Source: Kwoniella bestiolae CBS 10118
Taxonomy: Eukaryota; Basidiomycota; Tremellomycetes; Tremellales; Cryptococcaceae
DNA length: 64,000 nucleotides
Assembly (NCBI RefSeq): GCF_000512585.2
Contig: NC_089245.1
Coordinates: forward strand, 1,798,001-1,862,000
Direction: 5' to 3'
Every line of letters starts with the position of its first letter. Within the stretch, counting starts at the first letter, position 1. The translations under genes were made by a program, and so were the position numbers. This document shows, in pieces, positions 50,136-60,983 of this stretch. The notes below the pieces were generated by a model. It was not told where the DNA came from, did not search any database, and saw nothing but the letters and a program-made list of their open reading frames with translations.

Positions 50136-50614
50136 ATCGTTCTGAGATTTGAGTCATTGATGAAATCAAAGATAGTTTAGCTCCCGTTCCTCCCGTCCCG
50201 TAACTCTCACAAGTATACAACAATGACTCGACACGATGCGCGCAAACGATCGCTTACAAAGCATATCTTTTGTCTTGACCCCTCCTTTGTCCAGTAAGAC
50301 ATCAAGGAAAAACACTTCAAGGCGACAAGGCTTTCTCAAAAGAGGACGATGAGAGTGAGGCCACACAGGCACAAAGGTCAACTCTCTTTTTATCGATGTG
50401 ATATTCCTGTGGCGAGATGAAGTCATGATCAGACCGTACTTTCCGCTCGGTCAGACTTATAATCAGCACGATAACTACTGTATTTGTACAGCATCCACCT
50501 CTCCACTTTATGCCTACGCTCTTCAGCGTACTATCCATCCACCCGCAAGGTCTCCTAGGAGTATTATACTTGTACCAGAACTGTTGTCGACTACAGATAC
50601 ACATACAGTACAAC
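50136..50614. other. Intergenic, divergent between two orphan genes
   Basis: Two frames of about 100 codons on opposite strands overlap; neither is supported. Confidence 0.4.
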
Positions 50615-51555
50615 ATGTCCTCTATAGATGGATCCCCTCCAAAAGGTGAGTACGAACATGTCTAGTACTCGAGTTACAGTGGGACGACTGGTTGACTGTA
50701 CTCACCCGCTCTTCATGGAACACGGGGGGACAGCCTAAAGCTGATCCCTATGGGATGGGGCAATATGGTTCATGCAAGACCTGTCGACAGGTGAGTCAGT
50801 CAGATAATGATGAAGTGCTGTACAGCTGAGAGGTATCATACTCAGCTGAAAGGATTGTCGTCAGATAGGTGATCCTGTGCAACCCTTGAACAGAAACAGG
50901 GATACAAATGATATTCAGCCTCCTCCTGGACTTGAAGGATTACGTGGGACTTATAATCGGGACCATCAAGGTAGGTACGGGTCAGCATTAATATTCACCA
51001 GGTTGGATGGGACACTAATGCAATACAATGTTTAACTTAGGGTTTTATTCTAGTGAATCGGTATTTCGGGCAGACCGGTCATTGGAGGAAAGTCACCCTT
51101 CCGAGACTAATACCCAGATCGATGTCGAGACTTGTTCTAACGACGGACCAACAAGACTGAAAGACAGTGCTGAACAAGATACTGATACAGCTATCTCAGA
51201 ACGGGTTGATCATGAACCCCCTCTGCAAGACCAAGGCGATAAGAGCAAATCACCGGTATTTGTAGGCTGGAATGACGATACCATGAAAGTCAATTCAAGA
51301 TCTGAATTGAGAACCATTGAACCTCGATCGGGATCATTGCAACCTCTGAGAACAAGTTGGGCCTCCACCTTAAACCCCAATTCTACTCATCATACCCCGT
51401 CAGGTCTTGGATCTCGTAACCTTACTGTATTCAGACCTTCAAGTCGTTCTCCTTCATACGGGAAGAGGAGAAAGACCAATCTGGGCTCACAGGCGGGGAG
51501 AAATCTCACAAGCGATACGTCCCGGCCGCACAAGAAGATGGTAAAGGATGGCTAG
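50615..51555 (+). CDS. Orphan multi-exon low-complexity protein
   Basis: Not recognised. Small exons with phase-consistent junctions give MSSIDGSPPKADPYGMGQYG and SCKTCRQIGDPVQPLNRNRD, then DIQPPPGLEGLRGTYNRDHQ and GFYSSESVFRADRSLEE. They lead into a large last exon (from about 51039) that is Ser/Thr/Asp-rich and ends KKMVKDG at 51555. A different frame (51420-51746) stays open past that stop and looks coding, so the true C-terminus may differ. The consistent splicing over four short exons argues that the gene is real even though nothing is known of it. Confidence 0.55.
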
Positions 51556-51746
51556 GCACATACAATACTCGTACTGAGAGATCATTCGTTCTTGCATCAC
51601 CGGGTGAAGGACGTTCTACCAGGAGTGAGAGAGAGATTCTTGCTGAAGAGCTTGAATGGCAGAGACGCATCTTGGAGAGATATAAGAGCACGCGCGGAAA
51701 GAGACCTAATCAACAAGGAGGATCAAAGCGTTGGACGCCGCTGTGA

Positions 51747-52485
51747 ATTATCTCATGAGATATAAGACACCCTTATGTGGATACGCTGTCATTGTTACAG
51801 TACTTCTCAGCTTGTAAACGTGGCACTAAGTGTAGCTGCTAGTTCTTAGAAGCAAGTGCAGTGTCGAATGACGCAAAAGATCATGTACGATTTCTCTTGC
51901 TGCGATTCCCCTACATCAGGACCTGTTGCTCGTCATGCTTTATCATCTATCATCCCGACACCAAAGTATGGTCCAGGTATACCTTCTTTGTCCTAAAATC
52001 AGGAAATGCAAAAAGGGCAACGATGGATTCTCGAAAGATTTCAAACTCCTAGGGTGTCCCGCATCCCACGACTCAAAATGATAGAGTCAAGACCAAGGAG
52101 GACATCTGAGCATCTTGCTATCCCTACTACAGCACGCCAAGATAAGTCCGATGAAAGGGTACTTGTCTCGTAAGCTATGTCAAAGGTGATATGTCTCTCA
52201 TAGCGCCCAGGTGTGAAACGCTCGACCTCCTTTGATAGAAAGACCCTAGCGAGACAGAGAGAAGGCTTTCAAATGAGGTCACAGTCCCTCCTTTCGAGGA
52301 CAAGAAGAATGGAGCCTGAACTGCTGCACTGCTCTGCTTGTTACTCAGGATGCTGTATATCAACGTGTTCAAGCCCCGAGGTCTGGATGTCACATTATAT
52401 TAAGCCTCAGTTGTATCTATTCGTACTTCACTTTTCTCAATCTTTCGCTATCATACAACGATCTTTGAAGAAGAAGCGATTTAAC
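51747..52485. other. Intergenic between orphan genes
   Basis: No gene seen. The second half should hold the promoter of the next + strand gene. Confidence 0.4.
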
Positions 52486-53907
52486 ATGGCTTCCGGAGAT
52501 CAATTTAGTGACTTCCACAAACTCCGTACGGGGTATCAGGCTCTTGTAAACTTTTCTCGTGGATCCGAGGAATTTGGTACATCAATGTCACCTAGCGGCA
52601 ATCGAGTCTGCGCACGATTGCCCAACTGTAAGTGTTCGATCATTACACCTATCCTACGCACACACAAACAATGGGCGAGCTGTAGCGTTCAAATCATGCT
52701 GATGTTGATGTCTGGTCTGACCAGATGGGTCGAACCTGGAGGTAGGAAGCCAAAGGGGCATTCCCCCTTTTGAGCCCCTACAAACACCGTTTGGCAGCCG
52801 AAACATTACCGGGTCTGGTGCACCTACTGGCTTTATCAGACGGATTGAGGGTACAGATCCTGACTTTGAGGCCGACCACAGAAGGTTTCGCGACGGTGAG
52901 CTGAGATATCTGCCGATGTTATCTGAGCCTGTGCTGATACCTGCTTTTCCGCATTGACTTCAATCCTACTTGACCGTATAACGGCAGAGTTCATGAGAAA
53001 TCTGCAAGCTCCTCAACCCTTGCAAGGACCTAACAATTCGACTAATCCGTTTACCGATCGTGAATATGCACCCCCCATGTCAACTGACGGCACGATGCCA
53101 GGTAACTCGAGGGGCATGCCGCCCCCTGGACTCTCCCCGCCACCTACCGATTCCGCCAATCCGTATTCATCGGCTTATGGTGAACAACATGATCTCACCA
53201 GAGAATATACAAAGGCCATCTATGGCACTGACAAGACAGGCTTTCGATCAGGTGACTGCTTCTTTTCGTCTCTGTCTAACTCACTAAAGCTGATGCCGAT
53301 ACCTGCGCTCCCCATGATTTGTGTCGTGTATGTCAATGGGATTACAGCAGCCGGCACTTACGCTTCCGGACTACCGCTGTGGCATTACGGTCCTTCAGCT
53401 TATGCCTGTTCAGGGGATCTCACATCTCGTCCTGAACTGAAATTGTCATCCAGACCCGACCATAACGATACATCTGACGAGGAGGGGCCAGGCAATGACG
53501 ATGCAGCTTCCGGGGACGAGACTGAATCTGCTGTTCGAGAAGCAGAAGACAACGCGTTTTATAGGCCTGATAATGTGTATTCAGACCGATCTGTGGAATC
53601 GAATGGCTTATCGGACTCTGCGGAAATGCAAAGGCAGACCGACGTACCCGAAGGTGATAAGAAAAGTCGTAACTCCAGAAGAAAGAGCAACACGAGAGCA
53701 CGTGGTCAAGCAAGATCTAACACAAGCGAAAATGACCCATATGAAGGACTCATCTCTCGACGACAAGTCTTGGCGACCACTGTTTCTGCCAGCATCCCAG
53801 CCCCTTACAGACGACTAAACGCTCAACCCGAGTCTCAAAACCTGAGCAAGAAAGCTCACAGATCTGCGCTTTTATTAACGGCACCAAAGTGGAACCATAA
53901 AGGTTGA
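52486..53907 (+). CDS. Orphan multi-exon protein, disordered
   Basis: Not recognised. The ATG at 52486 gives MASGDQFSDFHKLRTGYQAL. In-phase junctions add NYGSNLEVGSQRGIPPFEPL, GFIRRIEGTDPDFEADHRRF, RDEFMRNLQAPQPLQGPNNS and NPYSSAYGEQHDLTREYTKA. An optional intron (GTGACT near 53251 to TTCAG near 53415) would remove a hydrophobic patch. The C-terminal third is acidic then basic (SDEEGPGNDDAASGDE, GDKKSRNSRRKSNTRARGQ) and ends at 53907. Composition (NPF, Gly/Pro/Tyr-rich N-terminal half, charged C-terminal half) is like that of the orphan gene at 16.3 kb. Confidence 0.55.
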
Positions 53908-54565
53908 TTTTTCGTTTCTGCTTCATATCTTAGTATTTTTGGGTGTTCACGAATGGTCGACGAGAGGAGACTTTTGGGAACCTGAGTGGGCTAAAATGTC
54001 GATGAAGATTCGATCTTGCATTTCCCTCATCGCCATACAGCTTGAATTGGGGTAAATATTGTGCATCTGGTGAGACTCCAGCGCTGCATATGTCATTCGT
54101 TCGATGCAAGTGATATTGAGATATTGAAAGATCCAGGAAAATATGGGTCTGCTGAGTTTTGACTGGGCGGGGGTCAATTTGTTTCTGAGCGTCATCATTA
54201 TCCGAGAGTGACATGATATCTCTGCTCTTGACAGGACCACAAGAGTTGTGTGTCACGTAAGTAGACGAGCTGCATTGATGAAACGCCTACATGAATCAAC
54301 GAGAATGGCTAAGGCTTCATGTTATCCCTTTCCGTACGTCCGTATATCCGGCCGAACCCACTTGACACTCGGACTCGGACCGCGTTTCAAAGGAGACATG
54401 ACATTGCCACGTGCCACTTTAATTACGACTCAAAATACGAGTAACATCCTCCCACTCCCTTCAACATTGAACCAGATAAGATACATCCTAAACAATTCAC
54501 TCCTCATCAATCTCATAGTATCATTAGTCACACCAAAAGCAGTGATATCTGTCCCCCCGAACACA
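53908..54565. promoter_or_regulatory. BAT1 upstream region
   Basis: No separate gene. An ATG at 54248 is in frame with BAT1 with no stop between, so a 106-residue N-terminal extension is formally possible; the residues look like leader sequence. Confidence 0.45.
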
Positions 54566-56910
54566 ATGTCAAGAATCGCTCCCGCTCCCTTACGCTCGTT
54601 AACCCGTTTGAGCACCCGTCAACTCACCAACAGGAATGTTATCACACGACCTCTTCTTGTATCCCAGACTCAGACTAGGGGCTACAAGAGGACCCCTCAA
54701 CCTATGAGGGACGTTATGACTGGTGAGATTATTCAGTTGCCAGATCTTGATGTGAGTGTTGTCTTGTCTATGAGATATCGTGGTGTCTCCCGTCCACTTG
54801 CAGAAACATTCTCTCACGCTGTTGTTGTCAACCTTGTTCAAAAGGGCTTGATCTTGTTCTCATATGATTAGAGCAGTTAGCTGATATAATGAGGCCTTGG
54901 GATTGTCATAGCCATCATTACTCAAAATCACCAAGACCACCACTCCCAAAAAACCATTACCTCCTTCCAAATTGGTATTTGGTAAAACATTCACAGATCA
55001 CATGTTGACTGTTAATTGGAACTCTGCGAATGGATGGGGTACACCGGAGATCAGACCTTGTGAGTATAAATCGGGACACCCACCATATGTCCACATAATG
55101 AGCCAGATTGGCTGACCGACCGGGGTGTATGCCAGACGCTCCATTGGAATTGGATCCTTCGTCTACTGTGTTTCATTATGCATTTACATTGTAAGTTATT
55201 ATCACTTAATCTTCCGGAACCTATGACGGTCGTTCTATTTCATCTGTATCATGAATCACTTCGCTGATACCTCAAACCTACCAGGTTCGAAGGTATGAAA
55301 GCGTACCGACAAGAGGACGGGACCGTCCGATTGTTCAGACCAGACATGAACATGGCAAGGATGAACCGAGTGAGTCTACTTGTCCCTGCTTTAGCTCTAC
55401 GGTAATCAGATTAGTTAGCAAGAAGAGCTGATAGACAATCTTACTACTCGAACAGAGCGCAGCCAGAATCGCTCTTCCCGTAAGTCAGCTGTTGTATTTT
55501 GAGGGAAAGCTCGAAGCTGACAATAGGCTAAATTGTGAACAGCAATTCGACGGAGAAGCTTTGACAGAACTGATCAAGAAGCTCGTCGTGCTGGACTCTG
55601 AGTGGATCCCCAAGGAACCTGGATACTCCCTCTACATTCGTAAGTCTGTCACGGTGAACCCAGCTATCTGTTTTGTACTTCGACAGAACAGCTGACATGT
55701 GATTACGACTACAGGTCCCACATTGATAGGAACCCAAAACGCTTTGGGTGTCGGACCAAGTTCGGACGCCATGTTATTCGTCATCTGTTCACCTGTGAGC
55801 GTCAGACATCCTTGACGGACATTCTCCCATTCACTATGCTAATACTATGCACTCAGGTCGGCCCATACTACGCCTCAGGCTTTAAGCCCGTCCAGTTGTT
55901 GGCTACTACCAAATTCGTTAGGGCCGCTCCGGGCGGCACGGGTGGATACAAACTTGGTGCCAAGTGGGTATCATACATCATCAATAGACACCGCTATTTG
56001 TGAATCTTACTAACCGGTCAAAATTTGAAGCTACGCCCCCGGTGTCGTGCCCCAAGCTGAAGCTGCCAAGGAAGGATACAGTCAGAATCTGTGGTTATTG
56101 GGTAAAGAACACGCTTTGACCGAGGTGAGTCCTGGCCGGGTCCTTTCGAATGGTAGTGCTTTAGTTGACACCTTTATGTTTGATCTGCAGGTCGGTACGA
56201 TGAACTTGTTCGTCGCTTTCAAGAAACCTGATGGAAGTGAGTGCCTTACCAAGCGTTTTCGTACAATTATCCCGCATGGACTGATCCTCATCAAATCTCA
56301 GCTGTCGAACTCGTTACCCCACCATTGGACGATGTAGTCTTACCAGGAGTAACCAGAGATTCGTAAGTATCATAATTTCTCGTCATTGTCACCTGCCTAC
56401 CTGCCTCCCCCTCCCGTTCAAGCCTATATCCTCATACCCTCGTCTCTCGCGGAACAACACCAACGCTGACCTATCCTACAGTGCTCTCGCATTAGCTCGA
56501 GCCCACGCCAAAGGCGACAAGATCCCCGGACTCCCCGAGAACCTTGTCGTGTCAGAACGTAAACTCGTGATGGCCGATCTGGTAGAGGCGGAAAAGAACG
56601 GTACATTGGTTGAAGTTTTCGGTACAGGTACAGCAGCGATCGTCTCGGCCGTTGACAAGTGAGTCATAGCTCAGGCATCACAGCTCACACATGTGGTATT
56701 CGAGTGAAAGACACGTCTAATGATACTGACACTGACATTGTTGCTTGTCTTGATAGGATCGGATACGAGGGAAGGGATATTGAGATACCCACTGGACCGG
56801 AAGGGCTCGGGGCGATCGCAAAGGGATTATTGGATAGGATCTTGGCTATCCAAGTTGGGGAGATCGAACATCCTTGGTCTGTCATTGCTAATCCTGTCAA
56901 GTCTGTATAA
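54566..56910 (+). CDS. BAT1: Branched-chain amino-acid aminotransferase, probably mitochondrial
   Basis: Transfers the amino group between Leu/Ile/Val and 2-oxoglutarate with PLP. The N-terminus MSRIAPAPLRSLTRLSTRQL is Arg/Ser/Thr-rich and acid-free, a mitochondrial presequence. Roughly ten exons. Motifs: FGKTFTDHMLTVNWNSANGW, FHYAFTLFEGMKAYRQEDGT, VRLFRPDMNMARMNRSAARI, EWIPKEPGYSLYIRPTLIGT, VRAAPGGTGGYKLGANYAPG (PLP Lys in GGYKLG) and EVGTMNLFVAFKKPDG. The end has VFGTGTAAIVSAVDKIGYEG and WSVIANPVKSV, with the stop at 56910. All are hallmarks of class IV aminotransferases. About 420 residues. Confidence 0.95.
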
Positions 56911-57300
56911 AGCAAGATAGATCTGAGAGATCAAAGATTACCTTTGCTGCTATCATTTTTCGGATTTTGGGAATCAAGTATTGGGACGTCGAGAGGGACT
57001 ATCATTGGTTCATCGAAGATGAAGGTGAAGTTGTAGATAAAGTATATAGTTCACATGCATGGGTATATATGATATATCTATTTACGTCGCAACGAGCAGC
57101 ATGTGATTCGGAAACTCTTCCTCGTATAACCTATCTACAACAACGAATGATGTACGAAATCGAAAGCAGATATAATTGAGTTTAGAAAGCGAAATGATAT
57201 GGTTATGAGTACAGGAAGAAGATTAGCTGAAAATGTGGAATTGGTATACTAGTAGATCTTATGGTATTGTACTGGACTCTCTCATGACGTTCAAAGTGAC
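56911..57300. other. Convergent 3' region of BAT1 and the Myb-like frame
   Basis: No gene seen. Both 3' UTRs lie here. Confidence 0.55.
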
Positions 57301-57777
57301 CTAACAACTCTCAATGTACTTCTTTCCTTCCTTGATCATCACTTCCCTGAAGTGTCTCTTCAGCTTAGTGGTAGTGAAGCCCCCGACTTCCTCCTCGATA
57401 GCACTCCAATCGATCTTCTCATGGTTCTTACTCACCACCTCCCAGATCCTACCCCTCAAATTCTTATCCATCGACCCTTTTCCCTTTTCAGGTGATTTGC
57501 CTTCGAAGTGTCGTTGAAGGTCGGGACCAAGTACCTCTTTCCAGTGTCTTGAGATCTTCGAAGAGTTGAAGGTTGGAGTGGCAATTGACGTGAATGAGAG
57601 TGTTTTGAGGTATCCTGGAGTGAGCATAGCAGAGATGATTGCGGCTCGTACGGCTGGTGAGATCTTGGTAGCTGAAGAGGTCCTTTTAGGTGATGGACAA
57701 GGAGTGGAGGGTGAGGAGACCTCTTTTCGCGTAGGCGGAGTTAGGGGTGTCTGTGAAAAGCCAAGGTTTGAGCTCAT
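57301..57777 (-). CDS. Myb/SANT-like domain frame, separate gene or last exon of the next gene
   Basis: Reads MSSNLGFSQTPLTPPTRKEV, a Ser/Thr/Pro stretch, then KISPAVRAAIISAMLTPGY and a C-terminal helical unit: SSKISRHWKEVLGPDLQRHF, LRGRIWEVVSKNHEKIDWSA and IEEEVGGFTTTKLKRHFREV. Tryptophan-spaced helices with ...IDWSAIEEEV...TKLKRHFREVM look like a Myb/SANT DNA- or histone-binding fold. The frame is tightly abutted to the large Lys-rich gene upstream (57795-60389); an intron with GTAAGT at 57821 and TGCAG near 57783 would join them, but the phase is off by one base with the models I can draw. So it may be the last exon or its own 158-residue gene. Confidence 0.55.
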   Translation of the reverse strand: MSSNLGFSQTPLTPPTRKEVSSPSTPCPSPKRTSSATKISPAVRAAIISAMLTPGYLKTLSFTSIATPTFNSSKISRHWKEVLGPDLQRHFEGKSPEKGKGSMDKNLRGRIWEVVSKNHEKIDWSAIEEEVGGFTTTKLKRHFREVMIKEGKKYIESC

Positions 57778-57794
57778 CAAGTCTGCATATCGAG

Positions 57795-60389
57795 CTATAC
57801 GTCACAAGTGACGCCACTTACAGGATAAGCGACAATGTCTCTATGATTCCCTTCTGCCTTCTCTTTGAGTTCAACATCGGAAAACTATGAGAGTACCAGG
57901 ATGAGCAACAATGCCCCCCAAAAACTGATTATTCACAATCGCTCACCTCTGCCTCTGATGTTTGGTCAACGTCCATCTCATCATTGTCTGTTTCTTCTTT
58001 CTTCTCCGCCTTATTGCTCTTAGTGTATTTGCTTCTCTTCGACTGTTGAGAATGATGCAATGTCAGCTTCTACTCCCTCTGATCGTATCATGCAAGGCAA
58101 GAGATTAATAACTGACCTCACTAGAATTTACTGAATCTTGAGATTGGGTTTTCTCCGATTTTGTCTCTTGGGAGTTCTTTCGTCCGGATTTGGCAGGGGT
58201 CTTGGTAGGTTTCACTTGGCTCTCTTGCTCCTGTTGAACAACATCATCAGCGATTGGCTTTGCGCGATTACACAGGAAAACTCACCTTGAGCGCTTCGAC
58301 TTCATCGTCAGAGTTCTTGGTTGCCACGTTAAATCCATCTGCTTTGTCTTCCTCCATATCCACATCGGGTGTTTCTTCCTTGGATTTGTCAGACTTGACT
58401 GTCTTTCTCTTCTTGGTGTCCGGAGAAGGCTCAGACTTCTTGACGGATTTCCTGTTACCCTTGAAAGGGGACTTGACCTTTCGGGGAGATTCTTCGTTCT
58501 CATCGGTACCTTCACCCTCATTGTCAGAGGTGGTTCTAGCTCGCTTGATGATTTTAGGAGATCTCGTATCCGCATTCATTCGAGCGACGGCTGCTGACAC
58601 TTCTTTCTCATCGGCTGAGTTCGCGTCGTCAACCTACAAGGCAGGTATCAGCAAGCTATCTGATTGCAAGAAAACTCAGGTTGCCATTCTTGGCAACCTT
58701 AACTTACCATTCTCTCAGACTCTGCTTTCTCTTCATCCTCATCTTCACCAATATCCTCTTTCTCCGTGCCATTACCTTTCTTGACTTTGTTGACTTTCGG
58801 ATTGATTTTCTTGATTGCAGTTTTGGCAGCAGATTTCCCTTTAACAGGTCGTTTCTCTTCTATATCCTCCACCTCCTTCACTTGATGTTTGGCATTCTTC
58901 TTAGCCTTAGCGGGATCTTCCTCTTCATCATCACCCTTCTCTTCATCATCTACTTTCCCACCTTTACCTCTAATGGCCTTCTTGGCAGGTTTCTCTTCTT
59001 GACCTGTGACCTTGTCCTCCTTATCTTTGGCTGACTTTTTCGCGGCGACAATGGCAGGTTTCTTAGCCGCTGCAGTGCTTGAAGGAACAGTGAAGGACGA
59101 AGAAGAGGAAGGTGCGATACTTGAACTCTTAGGTAAGAGTGGCGTAAACTTGCTGTTACCTTTCTTCGCAAAAGTATTTGTGGGTTTGACTCCAGAAGTA
59201 GCAGAACAACCTGAAGCCGGTGCCAGGTAGATCTTGTTCCTGGCAGATTTGGGTGTTGGAAGCTTGATATCGATAGCTTTGGCAGCAGCGGGTTTCAAGA
59301 GAGGAGGTTTAGCTCTTGAAGCTGCTTTTGGTTTGGCGGTGGCCGAGGTGGGCTTTTTAGTGGGTTTGAGAGGTTCCTCGGTATCGGTTGGGACGTCCCC
59401 ATCTTCGGTCTAAATCGAAATCACGTCAGCTGAACTTTGCTTCTGGAAAGTGAGGGATTTGAAGCTGACCTCGTCCTTTTCAGCATCAGACTCATGTTCA
59501 TCCTCGGAAGGTCCGGGTGATTTGACTTTCTTGCCTAGCTTCATGGGCTATACAGAGATTCAGATTTTGCCATTGTGAATTGAAGTCGATCAATGTGACT
59601 TACAGCTGGTTTTTTAGCGGGGACGGCCTTCTTCGGTTCAGCCTTCTTTACCGATAACTAAGCGTGATCTCATCAGCTCATTACTTGTGATCCGACAGAA
59701 CGTCATACCCAGCTGACAAAGTGACATACCTTCTTATCTTCCATCTCTTCATCTGACTCATCTTCCTCATCATCTTTCTTCCCGTCTCCTTCCTCTCTAG
59801 ACTTAGGTTCAGACTCAACCTCTGAATCCAGATCCACCACTTTCCCACTCTTCTTTCCGAAAGATGGTTTAAGCTCAATCTTTTTAACCTCTTTCTTGAC
59901 TTCTTTGGGCTCTTTACCATTCTTGCCTCTGTGGATTGAAGTGGTAGTTGAAGAGGGAGGTGCAGCTTTGCCTTTGGCCATGACTTTGGCTTTGGTGGCG
60001 GTAGATGTGGATTCCTTCTTGGAGGGAGAGGATTTTCTCAATTTCTGGCAGTACAAATGATATAACGTCAGCTCATGATTTAGCCAATCGACAGCACCAA
60101 TTGAAAAAAATATACATAGTGAGAAGAGTAATTTCACACCCACCTTACTGACCTCTTCCTCATTCTCATCACCTCCATCTCCCGCATCACTCCCCTCGTC
60201 CATGACATCGTTGTCCTCCTCATCCTCGGACTCTCCCCTAATCTCACCACCATACTCTCCTTCCCCATCATCTCCGTTATTGACAACGCTCTCATCCTCC
60301 CCTTCATCGTCTGATCCATATAGCTGATCAGATGAGGTGTAGTTACCGTACACCGGAGCGGGTTTACGTTCTCGAGTGGGTCGGGGCAT
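57795..60389 (-). CDS. Lys/Glu/Ser-rich nuclear-type protein, orphan
   Basis: Not recognised. The start at 60389 gives MPRPTRERKPAPVYGNYTSS, then an acidic block (DDEGEDESVVNNGDDGEGE). Many exons joined in phase follow, all coding basic/acidic low-complexity sequence: PKEVKKEVKKIELKPSFGKK, KLPTPKSARNKIYLAPASG, FAKKGNSKFTPLLPKSSS, RSPKIIKRARTTSDNEGEGT and SKRSKYTKSNKAEKKEE. The composition (Lys, Glu, Ser, Asp) and Lys/Arg clusters suggest a nuclear, chromatin-associated disordered protein. The stated end (TAG at 57795) assumes no splice to the Myb-like frame; with the splice, the protein would end in that domain. About 730 residues before it. Confidence 0.65.
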
Positions 60390-60983
60390 GTTCTTCTTAG
60401 GGGTGGAGTAATCTCACATCAGCCTTTTTCTTCGCGTGAGTAGCTGAATGATAATTGCCAGGGAAGACGGGAGAGGAAACTGGGGAGGACAGTGACTTAC
60501 GATGTGAGATGATATGTTTTAAGGGAATATGGTTGTTGGTTGATGAGGAAGAAGGAAGAAGGGAGAAGGAAGATGAAGAAGGAAAGAAAAGGAAGGGTGC
60601 AGTGTGTTATATTCCACTTTTCACCTTGAGAGAGGTGATGAGCTACTTCTGCTCTGTATATCACTGTACAGTCAGTTGACGTCAACTCCTCATCAATTCG
60701 TATCAGCCATCCTACGCACAGACCATCTAATCTCATGTTCAACATGTCCTTTGAAAGTAAGACAGCCGAATCGAGCAATTAATTCACAGTACTCGACTCT
60801 ACTGTCAGTATTCATAAGTAGTACCATCAGCAAGCATCAGCAAGCATCACTGGAAGCATCCAAACAACATTGCCACTAGCAGTATCAGTAGTATGAGTGA
60901 GTGTATAACCTGAACAAAACGATCCATGACAACCTATATATACTCTTGACTATCCCGATCTATACAACCAACTCATATCTCTA
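60390..60983. other. Intergenic: promoter of the Lys-rich gene and guanine deaminase 3' end
   Basis: No gene supported. GA-rich on the + strand near 60540-60600 (pyrimidine-rich in the sense strand of the Lys-rich gene). Confidence 0.5.
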
